DNA from: JBLHKW01 sp047618565
GTDB taxonomy: Bacteria; Planctomycetota; UBA1135; GCA-002686595
Direction of reading: 5' to 3'
Assembly (NCBI GenBank): GCA_047618565.1
Contig: JBLHKW010000002.1
Location: forward strand, 62,001-126,000
Length of the DNA: 64,000 nucleotides
Part shown: in pieces, positions 23,048-32,575 of the stretch
Layout: every line of letters begins with the position of its first letter
How positions within the stretch are numbered: position 1 is the stretch's first letter
The notes under the pieces: model-generated
Databases searched by the model: none
The model's input: the letters and a program-made list of their open reading frames with translations, nothing else
What the model was told of the DNA's origin: nothing
Made by a program: the position numbers and the translations under genes

Positions 23048-25293
23048 ACGTTCCGAAGTTCATGGCGTTGCACTCGTTCCTGATCGTGGCGCTGTGCGCC
23101 TCCGCATCGATCCACGCTGGGCCGAGCGAGGGACAGAGCCGCAAGCCGCTGCCGACGGCCGAGGAGATCGCCCAGCTACCGGCTGATGGCGGCCCCGAGT
23201 TCAACCGCCTCGTACACGAGGCCAGTCCGTACCTGCGGCAACACGCGCGTAACCCCGTGGACTGGTTTCCCTGGGGAGATGAGGCCTTCGCGCTGGCGGC
23301 GAAGCTGAGCAAGCCCGTCTTCCTGTCCATCGGATACTCGACCTGTCACTGGTGCCACGTGATGGAGCACGAGAGTTTCGAGGACGAAGCCGTCGCCGCG
23401 CTCATGAACGAGCACTTCGTCTGCATCAAGGTCGATCGTGAAGAGCGGCCCGACATCGATGATGTCTACATGACGGTCACGCAGCAGACCACGGGCCGTG
23501 GTGGCTGGCCGATGACGGTCATCATGACTCCGGACAAGAAGCCGTTCTTTGCGGGAACCTACTTCCCCAAGAACGGTGCCGGCGGGCGGCCGGGCATGAT
23601 GGAGCTCTTGCCACAGATCTCGAGCGCCTGGACGGACCAGCGCGAGAACGTGGTCGAACACGCCGACAAGCTCGTGGCCAGCTTGCAGAGCGCCACGCAA
23701 GGCACGCCCGGAAAAGCACTCGAGTCGAGCCTGCTCGAGCGCGCCTACAAGAACCTGAACACGCGTTACGACAACGCTCGCGGTGGATTCAACACGGCGC
23801 CCAAGTTTCCGGTGCCCCACAACCTGCGTTTCCTGATGCGCTACCACGCGCGCCAGGGTGCGGACTCCAGCCTGGCGCTCGACATGGTCGAGCGCACCCT
23901 GCGCGAGATGCGCAACGGCGGCATCTGGGATCATGTGGGCTTTGGCTTCCACCGCTACTCGACGGACCGCCAGTGGCTGGTCCCGCACTTCGAGAAGATG
24001 CTCTACGACCAGGCGCTACTATCGGCGGCCTATATCGAAGGCTGGCAGGTCACGGGCAAGGCCGAGTACCGGCAGACGGCGTGCGAGATCTTCGAGTACG
24101 TGCTGCGCGACCTCTCGGCGCCCGGTGGGGGCTTTTTCTCGGCCGAGGATGCGGATAGCGAGGGCGAGGAGGGCCTGTTCTACTTCTGGAACGCCAACGA
24201 GCTGATCGGAATCCTGGGCAAGGAGGACGGCGACTTCGCGATCAACCTGTGGGGTGTGAAGCGCGAGGGAAACTTCGCGGAGGAGCGCTCGGGGCGCCGT
24301 ACGGGCCACAACATCCTGCACTTCCCGAGTGTCGGTCGCGCTCTCGATGACGCCAAGAGTATCCCGCAGGGCGCGCTGGCCGAACGGATCGAGGGCATCC
24401 GAAAGCGCCTCTTCGATGTGCGCGAGCGACGAGTGCATCCGTTCAAGGACGACAAGATCCTGACGGACTGGAATGGCCTGATGATCGCAGCCCTCGCAAA
24501 GGGTGGCGCGGCCTTTTCCGAACCCCGTTACACGGAGGCCGCGCGCCGTGCGGCGGATTACATGCTGGGCACCTTGACCGATGACGAGGGCCGGTTGTTC
24601 AAGCGCGCGCGCGGTGCCCAGGTCTCCTTGCCCGGCATGCTCGAGGACTACGCATTCGCGACCTGGGGCCTGCTCAACCTGTACGAGGCGACCTTCGACG
24701 TGACCTACCTGCGCGCCGGCATCGCCTACACGGATCTGGCCATAGCGCACTTCTGGGACGCAGAGCGCGGCGGCTTCTTCATGGCTCCGGACGACGGCGA
24801 GGAGCTGATCGTGCGCGCGAAGGATGCCTACGATGGCGCGATCCCATCCGGCAACTCGGTCGCCGCCCTCAATCTGGTCCGCATCTCGCGCTTCACCGGC
24901 GACGAGAAGTACCTGGAGCTGGCTGGCGAGACCATGAGCGCCTTCGCTGGGGCAGCGCGCCGTGATCCTGCGTCGATGACCCAGATGATGCTGGCCCTGA
25001 ACTATCAGCAGGGGCCGTCGTTCGAGGTCGTCATCGCAGGCACTCCGGGTGCCGAGGACACCGAGGCCATGCTGGCGAAACTGCGCCAGTCGTTCCTGCC
25101 CAATGCCGTCGTGGTCTTGCGGCCGACGGACGAGGAGGAGCCGGCCATATGCGAGATCGCCGGATACACGCTCTACCAGACGGCGCGCGGCGGAAAGGCG
25201 ACGGCCTACGTGTGCCAGGACTTCGCGTGCGCCGCACCCGTGACCGATGCCGCGAGCATGTCGAAGCTGATGGCGCCGATCGAGTCCGAGTGA
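23044..25293 (+). CDS. DUF255/YyaL-type thioredoxin-domain protein, exported
   Basis: 749 residues. A signal peptide (residues 1-26) precedes the conserved DUF255 thioredoxin-like domain: LRQHARNPVDWFPWG, then SIGYSTCHWCHVMEHESFED with the family CxxC, then VDREERPDIDDVYM and GGWPMTVIMTPD. The remaining ~500 residues form an (alpha/alpha)6-type barrel resembling glycosidase/epimerase folds (GGFNTAPKFPVPHNLRFL, DWNGLMIAALAKG, AIPSGNSVAALNL). The GTG start overlaps the preceding gene. The function of the family is not established; a redox partner role with the upstream Sec/Trx-like protein is inferred. Confidence 0.93.
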   Translation: MNVPKFMALHSFLIVALCASASIHAGPSEGQSRKPLPTAEEIAQLPADGGPEFNRLVHEASPYLRQHARNPVDWFPWGDEAFALAAKLSKPVFLSIGYSTCHWCHVMEHESFEDEAVAALMNEHFVCIKVDREERPDIDDVYMTVTQQTTGRGGWPMTVIMTPDKKPFFAGTYFPKNGAGGRPGMMELLPQISSAWTDQRENVVEHADKLVASLQSATQGTPGKALESSLLERAYKNLNTRYDNARGGFNTAPKFPVPHNLRFLMRYHARQGADSSLALDMVERTLREMRNGGIWDHVGFGFHRYSTDRQWLVPHFEKMLYDQALLSAAYIEGWQVTGKAEYRQTACEIFEYVLRDLSAPGGGFFSAEDADSEGEEGLFYFWNANELIGILGKEDGDFAINLWGVKREGNFAEERSGRRTGHNILHFPSVGRALDDAKSIPQGALAERIEGIRKRLFDVRERRVHPFKDDKILTDWNGLMIAALAKGGAAFSEPRYTEAARRAADYMLGTLTDDEGRLFKRARGAQVSLPGMLEDYAFATWGLLNLYEATFDVTYLRAGIAYTDLAIAHFWDAERGGFFMAPDDGEELIVRAKDAYDGAIPSGNSVAALNLVRISRFTGDEKYLELAGETMSAFAGAARRDPASMTQMMLALNYQQGPSFEVVIAGTPGAEDTEAMLAKLRQSFLPNAVVVLRPTDEEEPAICEIAGYTLYQTARGGKATAYVCQDFACAAPVTDAASMSKLMAPIESE

Positions 25294-25518
25294 CCGGGAA
25301 GAACCCGGACCTTCCAGCAAGCGTCCGGGCGTTCAGAAAACCCTGTTCGGTTGTAGGGATCTCGCGGTCGCGCAGCACGTAGCGCGCGCCGATGCTCCCT
25401 TGCAGGGACGTTTGGAGCCCGTCGCCACACCGGGTCACGGGAGCACTTGGGTAGCTCTTTACGACGAGCTCACCCCATACCACTTGCAACCCGGTGCGCC
25501 CGCGGCGAGGCTCAAGGG

Positions 25519-27144
25519 ATGATGCTTGCCCTATTGCTGATGCTGCCCACCGTTCAGGCTCCCGGTCAGGCCGATGCCCCGCACACCGCAGGTCTCGAAG
25601 CTCTCTTCGCCGAATGGCGTGCCTTCGAGCATGCACCGCTACTCGACGGCGCGCCGGACTACACGGCAGCGCGCATGTCTGCCGCCGCCGACGAGCTTCG
25701 CACGTATCAGCAGCGTCTGAATGCCATCGACCGCTCGGGCTGGTCCATCGAGGAGCGCGCGGACTGGCATATCGTTCGCGCAGAGATGAACGGGTTCGAC
25801 TTCAACCAGCGTGTGCTGCGTCCGTGGGCTCGGGATCCGGCCTTCTACCAGACCATCTGGCCCTACCAGAGCGACACGCCGGCCCATGAGGGACCGACGC
25901 ACCATGGCTTGCTAGAACTCTGGACCTATGAGTTTCCGCTTTCCTCCGAGGCCGACCAGCGCCTCGTCGCACAGCTGCTCATCATTCCGCCCCTGCTGGA
26001 GCAGGCCAGTCGCAACCTCGTGGGGAACGCGCGCGAGCTGTGGGCCGCGGGCATCCACAACATGAGCAGGCAGGGGACTGACCTCGAGCAGCTGGGCGAG
26101 ACCGTGGGCGACGGCGCGAGCGACGAGCTGAAGAGCGCCATCGGAGCGGCGGGTGAAGCGACCCGGGGCTTCGTCCGCTGGCTGGAAGCTCAGGCCCCGT
26201 CGAAGACCGGTCCATCCGGCATCGGCAAGCAACACTACACCTGGTACCAGCAGAACGTGCACCTGCTCCCGATGACATGGGAGGACGAGGTGCGTCTGCT
26301 CGAGCGCGAGCTGGACCGCGCCTGGGCCTCGTTGCGACTGGAGGAACAACGCAACAAGGACCTGCCTGCGCTGGTGCCGGTGGCAAATCCGGAGGAGTAC
26401 GACCGCCGCGCCGACGCCGCTGCCACGCACCTCATGGCCTTCCTGCGTGACAAGGACGTGTTGTCCGTGAAGCCCAACATGGAGCCCGCCCTGCGTGAGC
26501 ATCTGGGCGGTTTCGTTCCGGAGGCGCAGCGCAACTTCTTCTGGATCGGAGCCCATCTCGATCCGACGCCATTGTTCACCCACTTCTACCACTGGTGGGA
26601 CCAGGCACAGATCCGAGATGAACCCCACGAGAGTCCGATCCGGCGTGGACCGCTGCTCTACAACATCTTCGACAACCGCAGCGAGGGTGTCGCGACCGGC
26701 GTCGAGGAGATGTTCCTCCACGCGGGGCTCTACGACGAGAACCCGCGCGGTCGCGAGATCGTATGGATCATGCTGGCACAACGCGCGGCACGTGGACTGG
26801 GATCACTCCACGCACACGCGAACGAGATGACCATGACAGAGGCCGGTTCAGTGCATGTCGAGTGGACGCCGCGCGGATGGATGGCGACCGAGCCCGAGCT
26901 GCTGCAGTTCGAACAGCACCTGTACATGCGCCAGCCGGGATACGGCACGTCCTACATCACCGGCAAGTACATGCTCGAGCGACTGCTGGCTCACGTCAGC
27001 AAGCAGTCCGAGGAGCGCGGCGAGGAGCTCGTCCTGTCGGAGTTCTTCGCCGACCTGAACGACGCCGGCTGCATTCCCATGTCACTGATCCGCTGGCAGA
27101 TGACCGGCTTCGACGACGAGATCCAGGCGTTACTCGGGAAATGA
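25519..27144 (+). CDS. DUF885-family exported protein
   Basis: 541 residues from the ATG at 25519; the frame is open upstream to a TTG at 25447. A GAGG and AAGGG lie just upstream and the first ~20 residues look like a signal peptide (MMLALLLMLPTVQA). The length and the helical architecture fit DUF885, a family of putative zinc-independent or zinc-dependent peptidase-like proteins. Conserved-looking regions are EGVATGVEEMFLHAGLYDENP near residue 400 and GYGTSYITGKYMLERLL near 480. No intact HExxH is seen. It may be transcribed alone after a small CCGGG/CCCGG hairpin at 25294-25308. Confidence 0.7.
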   Translation: MMLALLLMLPTVQAPGQADAPHTAGLEALFAEWRAFEHAPLLDGAPDYTAARMSAAADELRTYQQRLNAIDRSGWSIEERADWHIVRAEMNGFDFNQRVLRPWARDPAFYQTIWPYQSDTPAHEGPTHHGLLELWTYEFPLSSEADQRLVAQLLIIPPLLEQASRNLVGNARELWAAGIHNMSRQGTDLEQLGETVGDGASDELKSAIGAAGEATRGFVRWLEAQAPSKTGPSGIGKQHYTWYQQNVHLLPMTWEDEVRLLERELDRAWASLRLEEQRNKDLPALVPVANPEEYDRRADAAATHLMAFLRDKDVLSVKPNMEPALREHLGGFVPEAQRNFFWIGAHLDPTPLFTHFYHWWDQAQIRDEPHESPIRRGPLLYNIFDNRSEGVATGVEEMFLHAGLYDENPRGREIVWIMLAQRAARGLGSLHAHANEMTMTEAGSVHVEWTPRGWMATEPELLQFEQHLYMRQPGYGTSYITGKYMLERLLAHVSKQSEERGEELVLSEFFADLNDAGCIPMSLIRWQMTGFDDEIQALLGK

Positions 27145-27212
27145 CCATGGGGCCCACGGGGGGCTTTCAAGCGGTAGGATGGGGGCCAACACCCTATTGG
27201 AGGAGACCGCCC

Positions 27213-27914
27213 ATGAAAGCGACCGAGGTGCTGAGCCTGTTGAAGGCCAACCAGGATGAACGGGGCATCGCGAACTGGGAGCAGCTCGGGTCCCGCAACG
27301 GCGGGCTGAAGAGCTTCGGAGTCGGGCTGACGCGGCTTCGTAAACTGGCCCGGGAAGTGGGCCGCGATCCTCGGCTGGCGGCACAGCTCTGGAAGAGCCG
27401 TGTCTACGACGCGCGCATCCTCGGTTTGCTGGTCGACGACCTCAAGCAGATCACCCGCGAGCAAGCGGAGGCTCAGGTCGAACAGCTGGAGGGTGGTCAT
27501 CTCGCGCACGTCTTCTCCACCTGCGGCGCGCCTCTGGCAAAGGTGCCTTTCGCCGTGGATCTTGCCTCCGACTGGATCGAGAGCAAGGATCGGGTTCGCC
27601 GTCGCTGCGGATACTCGCTGCTGTACGAGATCTCCAAGGACAAGAAGAAGACTGCGCCGGACGACGCGTTCTTCCTCAAGCACGTCAGCCAGATCAACAA
27701 GACCTATTCCAAGGAGCGCGGGGTCGTGTTGGGCGCGATGGGCGGAGCATTGATGGGCATCGGCAAGCGCAACGCCACCCTCAATGCGGCCACCCTGAAA
27801 GTGGCGCGCCGCATCGGTCCCATCCCCGTGGGAGGTGAGGACAGCGACTGCGACCCCTTCGACGTCGTCAAGCATCTGACGAGCGACTACCTCACGAAGA
27901 AGCACGGATTGTAG
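27213..27914 (+). CDS. AlkD-like DNA alkylation repair family protein
   Basis: 233 residues from the ATG at 27213, with an excellent GGAGGAG 7 nt upstream. The sequence has the helical-repeat character of the AlkD/HEAT-like family: FGVGLTRLRKLAREVGRDPRLAAQLWKSRVYDARILGLLVDD. It then has RRRCGYSLLYEISKDKK and KERGVVLGAMGGALMGIGKRN. AlkD glycosylases excise alkylated bases without base flipping. Catalytic residues cannot be placed confidently, and many family members are uncharacterised. Confidence 0.75.
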   Translation: MKATEVLSLLKANQDERGIANWEQLGSRNGGLKSFGVGLTRLRKLAREVGRDPRLAAQLWKSRVYDARILGLLVDDLKQITREQAEAQVEQLEGGHLAHVFSTCGAPLAKVPFAVDLASDWIESKDRVRRRCGYSLLYEISKDKKKTAPDDAFFLKHVSQINKTYSKERGVVLGAMGGALMGIGKRNATLNAATLKVARRIGPIPVGGEDSDCDPFDVVKHLTSDYLTKKHGL

Positions 27915-27958
27915 GGACGTGAGCTGAACCTTCTGGCGCGCCGTGCGCTGAAGGGTTC

Positions 27959-28822
27959 ATGAACTCCATCGCGGCCATTGCGCTCCTGCTGTTCGGCGCC
28001 TCCGGGTCACTCGCCTCCGGAACCGATGTGGGTGCGGAGTGGATCGATATAGCGGTGTCTACCGATGGCGAGACTCGGATGGCGTATCAGGTTATCGGTG
28101 ATCAGGTCGAGCTTCAGTGCACGATGGGAGGGCGAGAACGCTGGCGGAGGTTGCTCGGCCTGGTACCCGAGCATGGCTTTGTGACCGACGATGGCGCCGC
28201 CGTTCTGACCGGTACGCGCAAGGGACGCAGGTCTGAACAGGGTCGGCGTCAGAGTTACCTCGTGATCGCAATCCTCGATCCACATGGACAGTTGCTCCAG
28301 TACCAGCACGTGATGCAACGTCGGCGGGGCTGCTGTCGCGGACCCTATAAGCCCTACCCGCAGGCGCGCGGCCTGATCGCCGATGCTGCCACGGATGTCG
28401 CCGTGATCCGCGTGCAAGGGAACATACTGCCAGGGCACGAGTGGTGGTGGCTGTACAGGCTGTCCAATGGCGAGTTGATGGGCGACCTGCATCCATGGGA
28501 GCTGGTCGATGCGGACGGAGAGCAGGGACTGCGGCTACGGGATGTCCGCCTGGTGCCTGGGCGGAAGCTGGTCGCGACGCTCTGGTCGACGGGGGCGTGC
28601 GCTGGCGGGTTCAGCGCGAGTTCCGGTGATCAGCTGACCGTGATCGGTCTGCGGGGAGGTACTTCGGTCACGCGGCCTCTGCTGGGCTCCGATCGCAGTG
28701 CCTGTGCATTCATCACGGCGGTCACACGGGATGGCATCCAGTTGCGGTCGCTCGACGGAATGCCATTCGTGCTGGCGTTCTCTCAGGAAAAGGGACGGCC
28801 GCTGCAGCTCACGGAGGAGTGA
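27959..28822 (+). CDS. Exported hypothetical protein
   Basis: 287 residues with AAGGG before the ATG and a signal peptide (IAAIALLLFGASGSLASG). The mature part is beta-rich with a Cys pair (QRRRGCCRGPY) and a later ACAGG. It might be a small propeller or beta-sandwich; no family is recognised. It is transcribed alone, convergent with the next gene. Confidence 0.65.
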   Translation: MNSIAAIALLLFGASGSLASGTDVGAEWIDIAVSTDGETRMAYQVIGDQVELQCTMGGRERWRRLLGLVPEHGFVTDDGAAVLTGTRKGRRSEQGRRQSYLVIAILDPHGQLLQYQHVMQRRRGCCRGPYKPYPQARGLIADAATDVAVIRVQGNILPGHEWWWLYRLSNGELMGDLHPWELVDADGEQGLRLRDVRLVPGRKLVATLWSTGACAGGFSASSGDQLTVIGLRGGTSVTRPLLGSDRSACAFITAVTRDGIQLRSLDGMPFVLAFSQEKGRPLQLTEE

Positions 28823-28872
28823 TCGTGCCGGTCGGCGACGTTCGGTTTCCGGACCGAACAGGAGTGCCGCGT

Positions 28873-29511
28873 CTACTCGGTATCGTCTGCGTCCCGGGGA
28901 GTCTCCTCGGGGACGAACTCCTCGACAGGCGGCATGCCCTGGAATGTGACGCGGCCCATGGGTGCACGCGGATGCTTCGCCACGTCCTCCTCCGCGTCGT
29001 TCTCGATCAGGAGGTCGCGGGTCACCTCCACATCGCCCAGCTCCTCGATCAAGACCGCTTCGCCGAGCAGCGCGCGATGCTGGGCCGGATCGCCGTCGGT
29101 CCCCGTCTGCGGGACCGTGCACGCGGGGTCGTCTACGGGCGCGTCGACCGCCGTCGAGTTCTCGCCCTGGCATGCGGATAGCAAGCTGGCACCCGCGGCC
29201 AGGATCCATCCCGCAGCCTTGGGAAGGGCTCGGATAGGGCTGCCCTCTGCTCGCGCGGCGGGCTGGCATGCGGTCGTCGAGTCCCGGTAGACGGCCGCCC
29301 CGGTGTCGTCGCGCACGATACGCATGCAGACGCGCTCGGTCGATTCCAGCACGAGATCGCGCGCCTCGGTACGGGTCAGGGCCTCGCTGTTGTGCACGTG
29401 CAGGCTGCACTCGGAGCAGAAACGTTTTCTGCTATCCCCCACGAGACTGTCCCAGGACCTGGGGCAGGGCGTCTGGATGTCGAGTTCGTTCGGGTTCAGG
29501 TTGTCTTGCAT
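28873..29511 (-). CDS. Membrane protein with N-terminal CxxC motif (planctomycete-type family)
   Basis: 212 residues from the ATG at 29511 with AGGA ~6 nt upstream. The N-terminus PCPRSWDSLVGDSRKRFCSEC has a W-D...RFC-x2-C pattern that I associate with planctomycete membrane proteins; the following HVHNSEALT is part of it. A hydrophobic segment around residues 97-113 ends in LLSACQG, possibly a membrane anchor or lipid site. The C-terminal 90 residues are acidic and hydrophilic. Function unknown; a regulatory or envelope role is likely for the family. Confidence 0.7.
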   Translation of the reverse strand: MQDNLNPNELDIQTPCPRSWDSLVGDSRKRFCSECSLHVHNSEALTRTEARDLVLESTERVCMRIVRDDTGAAVYRDSTTACQPAARAEGSPIRALPKAAGWILAAGASLLSACQGENSTAVDAPVDDPACTVPQTGTDGDPAQHRALLGEAVLIEELGDVEVTRDLLIENDAEEDVAKHPRAPMGRVTFQGMPPVEEFVPEETPRDADDTE

Positions 29512-29606
29512 GGTGTTCCTAACTCTCGGTTCGAGTGAAGAACGGAAGCGCCGCCCAGGATCTTGGCGGCAATGCCGAAAGCTTCGTCGCGCGCTCGGGG
29601 ACCGGG

Positions 29607-30437
29607 TCAATCCTCGGGTCGATAGCCCTCCGCCCAGGCGAGCGGATACCAGATCGAGGCGTCGTCACTCGCTCCCCAGCGGCGGAAAGTTGCGAGCGTC
29701 TGGCCGAACTCGGCGGCCTGGATCTCATTGCTGGAGAGGATCAGCTCGCGCGCACTCTCGACCACGCCCGCGAGGTTCTCGACGATCGTGGGGAAGATCT
29801 CCTGGTCCGCGCAGCCACCGAAGAAGACCATCGAGTTGCGCGTCCGCACGGCCCCGGACTGGTGCAGCAGGGAGATCAGGCGGCGGCCCACGTACGGGTC
29901 GTTGCCGACGGTCTCATACTGGCGCGCGTAGAGGTCCCAGAGCTCGAGCATGCCCTCGGGCTCGGGCCACATGCGCATGACCGCGTGGTCGTCGTCGGCC
30001 AGGACGATGCGTCCTCCGGGGCGCGCCGCGCGCAGCATGACGTCCACGACCTCCTTCGGGTTCTGCAGGTGCTCCAGCAGGAAACGCGCGTGGACGACGT
30101 CGAAGCTGCCCCACTCGCTGTCTTCGAGCGGGGGGGCTGCGGCATCCCCGCAACGAAAATCGACCAGCCCGGCCTCGTCATCGGCCGCGGCGGCACTCAT
30201 CGCCGCCTGAACCTGCTCGCCACTTCGCTCGACTGCCAGCACGCACCCGGTCGGGCCAACGGCATTCGCCATGCAACGCGCGAAGAGCCCCGTCCCCGCA
30301 CCCAGGTCCAGCACGCGCGATCCGACTTGCGGGTTCAACTCGCGCAATGCCGAGGCGTTCAGGATGCCATTCATGAGCGCGAGCCGCTCCTGTTCCACGG
30401 GCTCGGTGCCGTGCACGTAAGTCGAGGTGTTTGCCAT
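29607..30437 (-). CDS. SAM-dependent class I methyltransferase
   Basis: 276 residues from the ATG at 30437; the same frame is open far upstream but that region overlaps another gene. The AdoMet-binding motif I is clear (VLDLGAGTGLFARCM), followed by VLAVERSGEQ (acidic loop after beta-2), FDVVHARFLLEHLQNP and PGGRIVLADDD. The C-terminal region (YETVGNDPYVGRRLISLLHQ) resembles small-molecule methyltransferases of the UbiE/COQ5-like group. The substrate is unknown. Confidence 0.88.
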   Translation of the reverse strand: MANTSTYVHGTEPVEQERLALMNGILNASALRELNPQVGSRVLDLGAGTGLFARCMANAVGPTGCVLAVERSGEQVQAAMSAAAADDEAGLVDFRCGDAAAPPLEDSEWGSFDVVHARFLLEHLQNPKEVVDVMLRAARPGGRIVLADDDHAVMRMWPEPEGMLELWDLYARQYETVGNDPYVGRRLISLLHQSGAVRTRNSMVFFGGCADQEIFPTIVENLAGVVESARELILSSNEIQAAEFGQTLATFRRWGASDDASIWYPLAWAEGYRPED

Positions 30438-30584
30438 GCGTCCATTATAGAGAGGCGCTCGTGTCGCGTATGTTGCGGGGTAGTACGGGCATGCTCGATT
30501 GAAGAGAATTGTACGTTGGCTACCATCGGCTACGAATACAGCCTGTAAGCCGAGCCCGGACCCCGGGGAGATGAAGAGAAACTG

Positions 30585-31847
30585 ATGCACGCAACCACGT
30601 ACCCGATCTGGCGTATTGCCGGTCCTGTCCTCGCATCCTGCTGCCTGTGGACATCGGCGATGGCCGCCGACCATCTCGAGCTGGACCTGACGATCGATCC
30701 GGAGCGGGAGCATCTCGATGTGGTCGCCACGTACAGCATCCCTGCCGGAGAGGTTCCGCAGGAGCTCGGCTTCTACCTGCACAAGAACTTCACCTTGACC
30801 TCGGTCGAGGGCGACGGCGTCGAGTCGCACTCGTTCGGTCACGGAGACTCGTTCCTGGACAAGGCCGGGAAGCGACTGCAGATCATCCCCAAGGAAGCGA
30901 CCCGTAACGCTGGACTCGAGTTCCGCGTGGCGTACGCAGGCGTCATCCCGGAAGCCTTCCAGGGCGAGTGGATGGAGTTCGTCGTGGACGTCCTGTGGTT
31001 TCCCATGCATGAATCCCTGGCGCGCAAGCTGACGGCCGAGGTTCACGTGTCCTTGCCCGATGGCTACACCGTGTTCGGTTGTGGCGAAACTCGTCAAGGC
31101 GACGGCGCGTGGCGGATCTCCATGGTCGATCCGTCGATCGATCTGAACTGGATTGCGTCCAGGGAGCTGGAGGTGAGGGACTTTCAACGGGACGGCGAGA
31201 CCGTGACGATCGCTACAACCCATGTGGACGACGGGCCCGCGAACAAGGTTGCAGACCAGATCGCCTGGATCATGGGCTGGTACAACGAGACGTTCGGGAG
31301 GCCCGCGCCCAAGCACCGGCTGGCGCTCGTGATGCGCCCCCTGGACCGCCTGTCCGGTTACGCTCGCCCGGGGTACATAGCTCTACACGTTGGCAACGAC
31401 TTCGAAACGCACACGGCCGAGTACTTCCAGTTCTTTGCCCACGAGGTCGCGCACCTGTGGTGGAGCCAGGGTGACTCGTCAAACTTCGAGAACTGGCTCA
31501 ACGAGTCCTTCGCCGAGTACAGCAGCATGCTCGCGTTGCGTGCCTCCGGCGACTACGAAGCCTTCGAGCGCTTGATGGAGAGCAAGCGTGGGCGGATGGG
31601 TGGGCTCCCGCCCGTGATCGGGATCGAGCGGACGAGCCCCCATTCGGAGGCCGTCTTCTACACCAAGGGCTGCGTGTTGCTGCAGGAGCTCGAGGCGAAG
31701 ATCGGTGAGGAGGAGTTCCTCGACTGGCTGCAAGGGGTGGTGACCGCGCGCATCAGCAGGACGGACGCGCTGTTGCTATCGCTCGAGGATGTTCAGGGTG
31801 CGGATGTCGCCAGCTGGTTCGAGCAGAAGCTGATGAGCGCGAGCTAG
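30585..31847 (+). CDS. M1-like exported zinc metallopeptidase
   Basis: 420 residues with a signal peptide (VLASCCLWTSAMAADH). The N-terminal beta-sandwich is followed by a zinc site: HEVAH at residues 286-290 and a glutamate 17 residues after the last His (NWLNESFAEYSS). Standard M1 enzymes have 18 residues between the motif and this Glu; here there are 16, a two-residue deletion. ARPGYIALHVG precedes it. Residues after the zinc site are helical and end early, so the protein lacks the large C-terminal domain of classical M1 aminopeptidases. Confidence 0.82.
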   Translation: MHATTYPIWRIAGPVLASCCLWTSAMAADHLELDLTIDPEREHLDVVATYSIPAGEVPQELGFYLHKNFTLTSVEGDGVESHSFGHGDSFLDKAGKRLQIIPKEATRNAGLEFRVAYAGVIPEAFQGEWMEFVVDVLWFPMHESLARKLTAEVHVSLPDGYTVFGCGETRQGDGAWRISMVDPSIDLNWIASRELEVRDFQRDGETVTIATTHVDDGPANKVADQIAWIMGWYNETFGRPAPKHRLALVMRPLDRLSGYARPGYIALHVGNDFETHTAEYFQFFAHEVAHLWWSQGDSSNFENWLNESFAEYSSMLALRASGDYEAFERLMESKRGRMGGLPPVIGIERTSPHSEAVFYTKGCVLLQELEAKIGEEEFLDWLQGVVTARISRTDALLLSLEDVQGADVASWFEQKLMSAS

Positions 31848-31864
31848 CCGGCCCAGCGAGCGGC

Positions 31865-32575
31865 TCAATGGGCGACGCTGCGCAGGCCGCCATCGACCAC
31901 GCCGAGAATCGTGGCGTTCATGGAGCGGAAGAACGCCAGGTGGTCGCCGTTGAACTCGTTGAACGTGACGTCGAGGCCATCACCCTCGAGCGTCTGTGTG
32001 GCGAGGTCGCCTTCGATGAACGGGATGACCCCGTCCGACTTGCCGTGGAAGGCGATGACCTTTGTACCCGACGCCGACCCTGGCGTGCCCGGTGCACCCA
32101 TGGCCAGGCTGCCCGATACGGGTACCACGAGCGAGTAGCGACCGCCATGGCGCAAGGCCTGGTAATAGGCCATCGTTCCACTGCCGGAAAAGCCAAGCAG
32201 CACGGGCTTGCCCTTCGTCGGGAATTCTCCCGTCAGGCGCCCGGCCGCTTCGTCGAGCGCGGGGCCGTAGCGCTCGAGGTCTTCGAACGTCCAGGGCCAT
32301 GCATCGCCTCCGCCGTGGGAGAGCGGGCCTTTGAGAAGGACGATGCGACAGGCTTCCTTCACCCCCGACAGGTCCGTCTCGTGAAAGCCCGCCGCGCTGT
32401 CCCCGTTGCCGTGCAGTGCGATCAGCATCGGGAGTCGGTCTGCGTCGCCGCCGTCGCCCGAGTACCTGACGACGTAGCCCATGGACAGGTCGCCGGCGAG
32501 GCCATCGAGCACGGGATCCCTGGACAGATGGAGCACAACTGCCAGGGTCAGGATGAGCGAGAGGACGATCTTCAT
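31865..32575 (-). CDS. Exported alpha/beta hydrolase, carboxylesterase/phospholipase-like
   Basis: 236 residues with an N-terminal membrane or signal segment (MKIVLSLILTLAVVLHL). The hydrolase core has LIALHGNGDSAAGFHE (oxyanion hole region), the nucleophile elbow GFSGSG and VIAFHGKSDGVIPF, where the catalytic Asp is expected. A late His sits in GDHLAFF. This pattern fits the carboxylesterase/phospholipase family. It is convergent with the M1-like gene, 17 bp away. Confidence 0.82.
   Translation of the reverse strand: MKIVLSLILTLAVVLHLSRDPVLDGLAGDLSMGYVVRYSGDGGDADRLPMLIALHGNGDSAAGFHETDLSGVKEACRIVLLKGPLSHGGGDAWPWTFEDLERYGPALDEAAGRLTGEFPTKGKPVLLGFSGSGTMAYYQALRHGGRYSLVVPVSGSLAMGAPGTPGSASGTKVIAFHGKSDGVIPFIEGDLATQTLEGDGLDVTFNEFNGDHLAFFRSMNATILGVVDGGLRSVAH

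Noticed and set aside
24019..25320. 433-codon minus-strand frame antisense to the DUF255 gene
   Set aside because: Composition typical of antisense in GC-rich DNA, and the plus strand has clear family motifs.
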